DNA from: Acidobacteriota bacterium
GTDB lineage: Bacteria; Acidobacteriota; Polarisedimenticolia; Gp22-AA2
Direction: 5' to 3'
Assembly (NCBI GenBank): GCA_003223165.1
Contig: QHXZ01000010.1
Span: 1-34,176, forward strand
DNA: 34,176 nucleotides
The position numbers and the translations under genes were made by a program. Below, piece after piece: positions 1 to 6,425 of the stretch. The first letter of the stretch is position 1. Every line of letters starts with the position of its first letter. A model generated the notes under the pieces. It saw nothing but the letters and a program-made list of their open reading frames with translations. It was not told the origin of the DNA and searched no databases.

Positions 1-1756
1 GGACGCCCCAGATGAGCGTCTGCGCGTAGGCCATCTGCTGCTGGGTGAGGAGCGCGCTTCCGGACAGCCAGCCGCCGCCCCACAGGACCCCCTGGTTCCA
101 GGGGACGGTCTCGCCCGCGATGGTGGACTGCGGCAGCGGCAGCCGCTGGGAGGCCAGCTTCTGCCCCAGCAGCAGCGACCCGGACCTGTTGCTCAGGGCG
201 CGCGCCACTCTCACCGCGCCGTCGATGTTGACCAGCCCGGCCCCCTGCTCGAAAAGGTCCGGCCCGTCCATCATCTGGGCGGTGTACATCAGGATCGTCC
301 TGACCAGGTTCGGCGTCAGGGAGGGGTTCGCCTGCAGCATCAGGGCCACCGCCCCCGACACGACCGGCGCCGCCATCGAGGTGCCGCTCAGGAGCATGTA
401 GCGTCCCTCGCGCGGGTTGCCGGTGTAGACGTGCACCTCCGGGTGGCGCAGCACGATCTGGTTCTGGTAACGCTCCAGCGACACCACGCCCACCCCCGGC
501 GCGACAAGATCGGGCTTGGCGAGGTCGTCGTAGACGATCGCGCCCGTCTCGGGATCGACCGAGCGCGAGCGCGTCGGCCCGCGTGACGAGTAGCGCGCCA
601 CGGTGTCGTCCGAGCGCGCGTCGGTGCCATGCGTGTTGGTGGCGCCGACGGTGATGGCCGCCGGCGAGATGCCCGGCGAGGTGATGCCGCCGTAGACCTT
701 GTTGCCGTTCGGGTCGACGCCGAAGTTGCCGGCCGCGGCGACGACCACCAGGCCCGCGAGGGTGGCACGCTCGACGGCCTGGCACAGCGGATCATCCCGG
801 AACGACTCGACCGGCGGGGCCGCCAGCGACAGGTTGAGGACCCGGATGTTGTAGGCCTGCCGGTTGGCGATGGCGAAGTCGATGGCCGCGATGACGCCGC
901 TCAGCCTGCCGTGGCCGGACTCGTCGAGGACCCTCAGGCTCAGGAGACTGGCGCCCGGCGCGATGCCGGCGTAGCCGCGGGGCAGCTGGGACGAGCTGCT
1001 GCCGTTTCCGGCGATGATGCCGGCGACGTGCGTCCCGTGGCCGTACGGATCGTACGCCGCGCCGCTGCCGACGAAGTCGACCGACGCCACCGTCCGCCGC
1101 TGGCCTCCGCTGCGGAGATCGAAGTGGTCCGCGTCGATTCCCGAGTCGATGACCGCGACGCCGATGCCGCTGCCGTCGTAGCCGTTGGAGGCGCTCGACG
1201 GCCAGCCCGCCTGCAGCGAGTAGACCAGGCTGGCGCCCGTGGCGGCCTCGAGATGGCTCGCCATGCCGTCCACTGGCCGGTCCGGCGTGATGTAATCGAG
1301 GCTCGAGCTCTCGGTCAGCGAGGCGACCGACCCGGCCGGAAGCTCAAGGACCATCTGGTGCACCGACGGGTAGCGCCCCTTCACCTCGCCGCCGAGAGCC
1401 AGGATCTGGTTCTCGACATCCTGCGCGTTGAAGCCGTGGAGCGTCGCCACCAGCCGGATGCGCTCGGCGGGCGATCGTCCCTTGATCTGCTCGACGAGGT
1501 CAGGCGCCAGCCGCGCCGGCCCCTGGTTGCCGTGCGGTTTCCCATGGTTGCCGGCCGGGTTGCCGGTCGGGTTTCCCGCCGGGTTGATTGCGGGGTTCCC
1601 AGGGGTGCCGGCGCCAGGTCGGGAGGAGGGGGACGACCCCGGATCGGCCATGGCAGGGCCGACGCCAAGGGCGACGATGAGTAAGATGACGAGGGAAACG
1701 TACGAGCCGCGGAGGATCGATTGCGAGAACCGTTTCATCAAGGCCGCTGGTCTCAC
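1..1756 (-). CDS. Secreted subtilisin-like (S8) serine protease, C-terminus beyond the window
   Basis: Translating the minus strand gives a pre-pro subtilase that runs off position 1. An N-terminal hydrophobic signal segment (SYVSLVILLIVALGVG) is followed by a low-complexity Asn-Pro-Gly stretch (repeats of the type NPAGNPTGN), an inhibitor-I9-like propeptide region, then the catalytic domain. The triad is intact: Asp in AVIDSGID, His in YGHGTHVAGI and Ser in LSGTSMAAPV; the oxyanion Asn lies in VVAAAGNFG. The product should be an exported peptidase that degrades extracellular or surface protein; the substrate is unknown. I chose the GTG at 1756 because GGAGG lies 8 bases upstream of it. The in-frame ATG at 1738 is the alternative, but it is about 26 bases from that Shine-Dalgarno sequence. 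The gene sits directly behind a c-di-GMP riboswitch and a sigma-54-like promoter. Family assignment is firm; the start is moderately sure. Confidence 0.93.
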   Translation of the reverse strand, partial: MRPAALMKRFSQSILRGSYVSLVILLIVALGVGPAMADPGSSPSSRPGAGTPGNPAINPAGNPTGNPAGNHGKPHGNQGPARLAPDLVEQIKGRSPAERIRLVATLHGFNAQDVENQILALGGEVKGRYPSVHQMVLELPAGSVASLTESSSLDYITPDRPVDGMASHLEAATGASLVYSLQAGWPSSASNGYDGSGIGVAVIDSGIDADHFDLRSGGQRRTVASVDFVGSGAAYDPYGHGTHVAGIIAGNGSSSSQLPRGYAGIAPGASLLSLRVLDESGHGRLSGVIAAIDFAIANRQAYNIRVLNLSLAAPPVESFRDDPLCQAVERATLAGLVVVAAAGNFGVDPNGNKVYGGITSPGISPAAITVGATNTHGTDARSDDTVARYSSRGPTRSRSVDPETGAIVYDDLAKPDLVAPGVGVVSLERYQNQIVLRHPEVHVYTGNPREGRYMLLSGTSMAAPVVSGAVALMLQANPSLTPNLVRTILMYTAQMMDGPDLFEQGAGLVNIDGAVRVARALSNRSGSLLLGQKLASQRLPLPQSTIAGETVPWNQGVLWGGGWLSGSALLTQQQMAYAQTLIWGV

Positions 1757-1804
1757 TTTGGTCGCCTCCTGGAACAGCAACGAGACGGATGAGGGTCACC
1801 ATCT

Positions 1805-1879
1805 CGTTGGCAACCCGGCCGTCTCTGAGAGACCCGCGGCTTTCCGTCCCACCCTCGCGGATGGTTTGGCTTTACAACG
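1805..1879 (-). promoter_or_regulatory. Cyclic-di-GMP-I (GEMM) riboswitch aptamer in the protease leader
   Basis: Read on the minus strand, the segment carries the GEMM signature: CCAAACC, a hairpin, then GGGACGGAAAGCC. P1 closes perfectly as CGTTG (1879-1875) with CAACG (1809-1805). The next stem is CCATCC/GGGTGG, capped by a GCGA tetraloop of the GNRA class. The third helix includes GTCTC-TCA-GAGAC, followed by GGCCGGGTTGCC, the usual receptor-side GG...CC element, here with an apparent compensatory C-G change. In my alignment to the Vibrio Vc2 aptamer, the base equivalent to specificity position G20 is G. That fits c-di-GMP rather than the A20-type variants that bind cGAMP. About 48 bases separate it from the protease GTG. 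I see no poly-U terminator, so translational control (masking of GGAGG) is the likelier mode. The fold is read by eye, not computed. Confidence 0.9.
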
Positions 1880-1894
1880 GTCGGCTTCCCTATC

Positions 1895-1909
1895 GCAACC
1901 TCGATGCCA
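1895..1909 (-). promoter_or_regulatory. Candidate sigma-54 (-24/-12) promoter for the protease
   Basis: The minus strand reads TGGCATCGAGGTTGC. This has the TGGC-N7-TTGC spacing of RpoN promoters, with the invariant GG and GC in register. Transcription would begin near 1884, only about 5 bases before the P1 helix of the riboswitch, which is where a riboswitch transcript should start. No equally good sigma-70 promoter was seen between this element and the aptamer. The match is one base off the common TGGCAC core and was found by eye in GC-rich DNA, so it is a strong candidate rather than proof. Confidence 0.6.
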
Positions 1910-1966
1910 TCGATCCACTTTCTCTGTGCACCTTCGCGGTCGCGACTCCCAAGCCGATGAGACGCT

Positions 1967-1982
1967 GAGACTTGCGAGTCTC
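1967..1982. promoter_or_regulatory. 16-base inverted repeat, candidate activator site
   Basis: GAGACT-TGCG-AGTCTC is a perfect 6-base inverted repeat with a 4-base spacer. It lies about 83-98 bases upstream of the predicted sigma-54 start, a normal place for the upstream activating sequence of an NtrC-family enhancer-binding protein. No such activator gene is in the window. The role is inferred from position only. Confidence 0.4.
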
Positions 1983-2227
1983 GATTCGGCTGGAGCCACC
2001 GTCCCCGATCGCCCGACCGTCGGAAAGCTGCCGTGGCGCAGGGACCAGCTCCTGCACACGCCGTGCTCTGAGGATGGTCAGTGGACCTCTGGAGCGGCGA
2101 CTAAACATAGCCTTTGTATCGACTTAAGTGGCGTGTACAGGGTACAGCCCGCAGTGGGAGCGGGATGTCCAAGGAGTGGTCAGGAGGTCGGGGCATCGGG
2201 CGGGTCGGACCCTTTCGCGCCGCCCGC
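1983..2227. other. Intergenic spacer between protease promoter and accD promoter
   Basis: Part of the 559-base gap between the divergent protease and accD genes. Short open frames cross it on both strands, but none has a recognisable product or ribosome binding site. A small inverted repeat (GTAC-AGG-GTAC near 2136) is visible. I see no RNA gene or mobile element. Confidence 0.5.
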
Positions 2228-2256
2228 TTGACCGGCTCCTTCCTTCCAGATATGAT
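2228..2256 (+). promoter_or_regulatory. Sigma-70 type promoter for accD-folC
   Basis: TTGACC and TATGAT are separated by exactly 17 bases. The predicted start near 2263 leaves a leader of about 53 bases before the accD ATG. This is one of the better consensus matches in the window. Confidence 0.65.
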
Positions 2257-2315
2257 CCCGGGCAATACGGTCCCCTTCCCCGGAGAGCCTGGAGCAACAG
2301 GAGACCCTGGATCTG

Positions 2316-3344
2316 ATGGACATCGCGTGGTTTAAGAAAATCCGCAAGCCCAAGCAACCGGTCGAGAACCGCCGCATGCAGGTGCCGGAGGGGCTCTGGG
2401 TCAAGTGCAACTCCTGCAAGGAAATCATCTACAAGAAGGAAGTCCTCAGGAACTCCAACGTCTGCCCGAAGTGCAACTACCACTTCCGCATCTCGGCGCG
2501 CGAGCGCCTGGCCGCCCTGTTCGACGAGGGCCGCTACCAGGAAGTCGACACCGACATCTACTCGATCGACCCGCTCAGGTTCCGGGACGTGAAGCCCTAC
2601 AAGGACCGCCTGCGCGAGTACCGCGAAAGGACCGGCCTCAACGACGCCGTGATCAACGCCCGGGGGACGATGGGCGGGTTCCAGGTGACCCTTTCCGTCA
2701 TGGAGTACGGATTCATGGGCGGCTCTATGGGGTCGGCGGTCGGCGAGAAGGTCACCCGGGCCGTCGAGCGCTCGCTGGACGAGCGCATACCCCTCGTCGT
2801 CATCTCCTGCTCGGGCGGGGCGCGGATGCAGGAGGGGGCTCTGTCGTTGATGCAGATGGCCAAGATCGCCGCGGCCCTCGGCAAGCTCCACGAGGCCGGC
2901 ATACCGTACATTTCGGTCCTGACCGATCCGACGGCCGGAGGAGTGACCGCCTCCTACGCCATGCTGGGCGACCTGAACATCGCCGAGCCGAAGGCGCTCA
3001 TCGGCTTCGCCGGGCCACGGGTGATCGAGCAGACGATCCGCGAGAAGCTGCCGGAGGGGTTCCAGCGCTCCGAGTTCCTGCTCGAGCACGGCATGCTCGA
3101 CTTCATCGTCGAGCGGCGGGAGATGCGTGAGATCCTGATCAAGTGCCTCAAGTTCCTCGTCAACACCGAGGCCCTGGCCGCCTCCGCCCCGGCCGCCGGT
3201 TCCTCGACCGCCGCCGCGGGATCGTCCGGCGGAGCGGTGCAGGATTCCGAGGCCTCCGGCCAGATGGCTCGCAGCCGCGAGCCTCTTCCTTTCCCGACCT
3301 CGATCGTCGCCCGCAAGCAGGCCCAGCCACCCGAAATCCGCTAG
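2316..3344 (+). CDS. accD: Acetyl-CoA carboxylase carboxyltransferase subunit beta
   Basis: AccD, with AccA, moves carboxyl from biotin carrier protein to acetyl-CoA to give malonyl-CoA, the first committed step of fatty acid synthesis in the cytoplasm. The N-terminus carries the AccD zinc ribbon, with cysteines at residues 31, 34, 50 and 53 (CNSC...CPKC). The crotonase-like carboxyltransferase domain follows, with the motif [11 protein letters not shown] and the segment [13 protein letters not shown]. At 342 residues it is about 40 longer than E. coli AccD; the excess is an Ala/Ser-rich C-terminal tail from about residue 282, probably disordered. An AGGAG-like site (2298-2303) precedes the ATG. 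accA is not adjacent, as is common. folC starts 6 bases after the stop, so the two are co-transcribed. Confidence 0.96.
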   Translation: MDIAWFKKIRKPKQPVENRRMQVPEGLWVKCNSCKEIIYKKEVLRNSNVCPKCNYHFRISARERLAALFDEGRYQEVDTDIYSIDPLRFRDVKPYKDRLREYRERTGLNDAVINARGTMGGFQVTLSVMEYGFMGGSMGSAVGEKVTRAVERSLDERIPLVVISCSGGARMQEGALSLMQMAKIAAALGKLHEAGIPYISVLTDPTAGGVTASYAMLGDLNIAEPKALIGFAGPRVIEQTIREKLPEGFQRSEFLLEHGMLDFIVERREMREILIKCLKFLVNTEALAASAPAAGSSTAAAGSSGGAVQDSEASGQMARSREPLPFPTSIVARKQAQPPEIR

Positions 3345-3350
3345 GACGGC

Positions 3351-4727
3351 ATGACCTACCTGGAGGCGCTTGACTACCTCGGCTCGCTCGAGAGCCTCGG
3401 CATCCGGCCGGGGCTCGACCGGATCCGGGCCCTGCTGTCACGGCTCGGCGACCCCCAGGACGAATTCCCCTCGGTTCTGATCGCCGGCACCAACGGCAAG
3501 GGATCCGTCGCCGCCTACCTCTCTTCCATCCTGGCGGCCACGCTGACCTCGGGCGAGACCTGCGTGCAGCGGCCGTCGGGCTTCGGCGCCGGCGTCTACA
3601 CCTCGCCCCACCTGGTCCATTTCGAGGAGCGGATCGTCGTGGCAGGCGAGCCGATCTCCGAGGAGGAGGTCGCCGCCCTGACCGCCGAGGTGCGCCGCGC
3701 CATCGAAGCGGAGCGGGCATCCGGCGGCGACTCGCCGACCTACTTCGAGGCGACCACCGCCCTCGCCTTCCTGCACTTCGCCCGCCGCCGGGTGCCGATC
3801 GCCGTCCTCGAAGTCGGCATGGGGGGCCGCTTCGACGCCACGAACGTCGTGACGCCCCTCGCCTGCGCCATCACCCCTATTTCGATGGATCACACGCAAT
3901 GGCTCGGCGACACCCTGGCCGCCATCGCCTCGCAGAAGGCCGGTATCGTGAAGCCCGGCGTCCCCTGCGCCCTCTCGCGGCAGACGCCCGAGGCTCTGGA
4001 GGTGATCCGCGCCGAGGCGGCCCGGGTCGGCGCGCCGCTGATCCTGGCCGGCGACTGCGACGTGCGGCCGGCCGATGCCGATCGTGCCGGCGGCCGGGAC
4101 ACTCACGGCGGCACGCGCTACCCCGACCCGCCGGTCTTCTCCCTGCGGACCCCCTCCGGCGGCCGCCTGGACCGGCTGGCGATCCCCCTGCACGGCGACC
4201 ACCAGGTCGAGAACGCCGTCGTGGCGGTCCTGCTCGCCGAGCAGATTGCGCGCCGCGGCTTTTCCTCCATCGATGCGAAGACGATCACCTTCGGCCTGGC
4301 CCGCGCCTCCTGGCCCGGCCGTCTCGAGCTGGTCCCCGGCCGTCCGGAGCTCCTGCTCGACGGTGCCCACAACCCGGCCGGCTGCGAAACGCTGGCCGCC
4401 TATCTGCGCGACCACCAGCCGGGCCGGCGCCTCGCCCTCGTCTTCGCCGCCATGAAGGACAAGCCTGCCGACGCCATGCTCGGCATCCTGGGTCCCCTCG
4501 TGAGCCGCCTGATCCTGACCTCGCTGCCCGTCGCGCGCGGCGAATCCCCTCATGTCCTGAGGCGCATGGCCGCCCAGCTCCAGCACGACGCCGAGGTCGC
4601 GCCGACCGTCGAAGAGGCGCTCGATCTGGCCCGCCGCGCCGCCGGCGCCGACGGCTTGGCCGTCGTCAGCGGGTCGCTCTATCTCGTGGGGGAGGTGAAG
4701 AGAGCGCTGGCGGGGTCGCGTCGCTGA
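3351..4727 (+). CDS. folC: Bifunctional folylpolyglutamate synthase / dihydrofolate synthase
   Basis: FolC adds glutamate to dihydropteroate and to folates, which retains them in the cell and makes them usable by one-carbon enzymes. The Mur-ligase fold is clear: the ATP loop GTNGKGS at residues 46-52, the Mur-ligase segment LEVGMGGRFDATNV, the HTQ/LG element around SMDHTQWLGDTLA, and the C-terminal domain motif LLDGAHNPAG. Length (458 residues) is normal. It follows accD by 6 bases with only a weak ribosome binding site, so translation is probably coupled. The accD-folC pair is found in many bacteria. The product supports the folate supply that TrmFO (23389-24726) also needs, although the two genes are not linked in an operon. 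Confidence 0.95.
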   Translation: MTYLEALDYLGSLESLGIRPGLDRIRALLSRLGDPQDEFPSVLIAGTNGKGSVAAYLSSILAATLTSGETCVQRPSGFGAGVYTSPHLVHFEERIVVAGEPISEEEVAALTAEVRRAIEAERASGGDSPTYFEATTALAFLHFARRRVPIAVLEVGMGGRFDATNVVTPLACAITPISMDHTQWLGDTLAAIASQKAGIVKPGVPCALSRQTPEALEVIRAEAARVGAPLILAGDCDVRPADADRAGGRDTHGGTRYPDPPVFSLRTPSGGRLDRLAIPLHGDHQVENAVVAVLLAEQIARRGFSSIDAKTITFGLARASWPGRLELVPGRPELLLDGAHNPAGCETLAAYLRDHQPGRRLALVFAAMKDKPADAMLGILGPLVSRLILTSLPVARGESPHVLRRMAAQLQHDAEVAPTVEEALDLARRAAGADGLAVVSGSLYLVGEVKRALAGSRR

Positions 4728-4732
4728 AGTCG

Positions 4733-4746
4733 ATGCGGGCCCGCAT
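4733..4746. repeat. Short palindrome between convergent genes
   Basis: ATGCGGGCCCGCAT is a perfect 14-base palindrome in the 42-base gap where folC and the histidine kinase converge. As RNA it would form a 5-bp stem with a GGCC loop. There is no U tract, so a terminator role is only possible, not shown. Confidence 0.25.
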
Positions 4747-4769
4747 GCCCTTCAGCCGCCGGGCTCGGT

Positions 4770-6425
4770 TCAGCCGCGGTCGATCGCCTCGTTCGCACCG
4801 GCCTCCGTCGCCGGCAGAGAGAAGCGGAAGGTGCTCCCTCGGCCGACCTCCGAGTCGAGGGTGATCGTGCCCCCGTGGCTCTCGACAATCCTTCTACAAA
4901 TCGCCAGCCCCATGCCGGTGCCGGGATACTCGTCCTTCCGGTGCAGCCGCTCGAAGATCCTGAAGATCCGGCCGAAATGCTCCGGCGCGATGCCCAGGCC
5001 GTTGTCGCGCACCGAGAAGACGATGGTCTCTCCCCTCCGTCGCGCTCCGACATGGACGCTGGGCGTCTCGTGCCCTCGGAACTTGATCGCGTTGTCGATG
5101 AGGTTCTGGAACAGCGTGCTGACCTGGAGCTCGTCGGCCTTGACGGAGGGCAAGGGATCGTGCGTGACGGAGGCCCCGCTCTCGCGCATGGCGAGGCGCA
5201 GGTTCTCGAGCGCCTTCGTCAGCGCCGTCTCGCAGTCCGCCCGCCCTGGAGCGCCGTGCGACGCCGACGCCCTGGAGTAACACAGGAGCCCGTCGAGCAG
5301 CTCGCGCATCCGCGTGGCCCCGCCGACGATGAAGCGTACGTACGCCCGTGAATCGTCGTCCAGGAGGCCCTCGTTCCGGCTCGCCAGGAGCTCGGAGAAG
5401 CTGGCCACCATCCTGAGCGGCTCGCGGAGATCGTGAGAGGTGACGTGGGCGAACTGCTCCAGGTCGGCGTTGTGGCGTGCCAGGACCTGCGCGTGGCGCT
5501 CCAGCTCCTGCTGCGCGCGCACGCGCTCCGAAACCAGCGAGGCCAGGAGCAAGGACATGGTCGAAGTGACGCCCAGGAACGCCTGCAGCAGGAGGAGGAA
5601 CGCGTTCTGTTCCGCCGCGCTGGGCGACCCGAGGCCGCGCAGTGTGCCCCAGACGGCGATCCCTGCCAGCAGGAGGTTCGCGGTCGCGGCCTCCCGCGAG
5701 CCGAAACGGAACGCCGCCCAGAGGAGCGGCGGGATGCACAGGAAGGAGAGCGGGTGGTTCCCCGCGGCGTTCCAGGGAAAGGGGCCGAAGGCTCCCAGGG
5801 CCACGAGGGCCAGCGACGAGAGCAGGAGGACCGCTTCCGCCGACCGCGATCGGCCCCGTGCGATCCTCCGGCTGCCGCCCCACAGGATGAGCGGCGGGGC
5901 GACGATCAGGGCGCCGCCCAGGTCCCCGAGCCACCAGGTGAGCCAGACGGTGCTCCAGCTGCCGCGGCCGGCGAGTCCCCCGAGCCCCAGGTTCGCGACC
6001 CCTATCGTGGCGCTCACGGTCGTGCTGGCGACGGCGGCCAGCACGTACTTGAACACGCCCTGCGGGCGGTCGAACGCCTCCCTGCCGCGCGCGAAACGGG
6101 TCACGAGGTAGCCGCCCACCAGCCCTTCCAGGGTGTTTCCGATCGCGATGCCGATCGAGGTCGCCGTCGTGCCCGCCGTGAGGAGATTGACCAGGAACGC
6201 GCCGAGCAGGATGCCCGGCCAGGCGTTCCGGCCGTAGATCAGGAACGCGGCCATGGCGATGCCGGTCGGGGCCCAGACGGGTGTGGCGCTCGGGTTGACG
6301 AGGGCGAGCAGGAGGCCCAGCTTGCCGGCGCACAGGTAGGCCAGCGCCAGCGCAAGGCTCACCAGCGGCGTCACCGGTGAGCGGGCAGGCTCGCCTTCAG
6401 CCTCCGCTGCGATCGGCCGTTCCAT
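4770..6425 (-). CDS. MASE1-domain membrane sensor histidine kinase
   Basis: A 551-residue sensor kinase. Residues about 18-300 form a multi-pass hydrophobic MASE1-type sensor (early motif PVWAPTGIA, typical of that family). A short coiled linker rich in Glu, Arg and Gln follows, then a HisKA dimerisation domain with phospho-acceptor His331 in VTSHDLREP. The ATPase domain follows: N box NLIDNAIKF, G1 DNGLGIAP, F box FRIFERLH and G2 GTGMGLAI. The HisKA/ATPase half resembles phytochrome-like kinases that often pair with Rcp1-type receivers. The ATG at 6425 lies 29 bases inside the preceding GGDEF-EAL gene, so the two are one transcript, and the kinase probably phosphorylates its receiver domains. 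The ligand is unknown. Confidence 0.92.
   Translation of the reverse strand: MERPIAAEAEGEPARSPVTPLVSLALALAYLCAGKLGLLLALVNPSATPVWAPTGIAMAAFLIYGRNAWPGILLGAFLVNLLTAGTTATSIGIAIGNTLEGLVGGYLVTRFARGREAFDRPQGVFKYVLAAVASTTVSATIGVANLGLGGLAGRGSWSTVWLTWWLGDLGGALIVAPPLILWGGSRRIARGRSRSAEAVLLLSSLALVALGAFGPFPWNAAGNHPLSFLCIPPLLWAAFRFGSREAATANLLLAGIAVWGTLRGLGSPSAAEQNAFLLLLQAFLGVTSTMSLLLASLVSERVRAQQELERHAQVLARHNADLEQFAHVTSHDLREPLRMVASFSELLASRNEGLLDDDSRAYVRFIVGGATRMRELLDGLLCYSRASASHGAPGRADCETALTKALENLRLAMRESGASVTHDPLPSVKADELQVSTLFQNLIDNAIKFRGHETPSVHVGARRRGETIVFSVRDNGLGIAPEHFGRIFRIFERLHRKDEYPGTGMGLAICRRIVESHGGTITLDSEVGRGSTFRFSLPATEAGANEAIDRG

Noticed and set aside
1537-1615. Repetitive GGTTGCC/GGGTTTCC-type tract that looks like a short tandem repeat
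   Set aside because: It codes for the Asn-Pro-Gly low-complexity part of the protease and is explained by that.
1890-2108. 72-codon minus-strand frame upstream of the riboswitch
   Set aside because: It covers the inverted repeat and the sigma-54 element and has no recognisable product.
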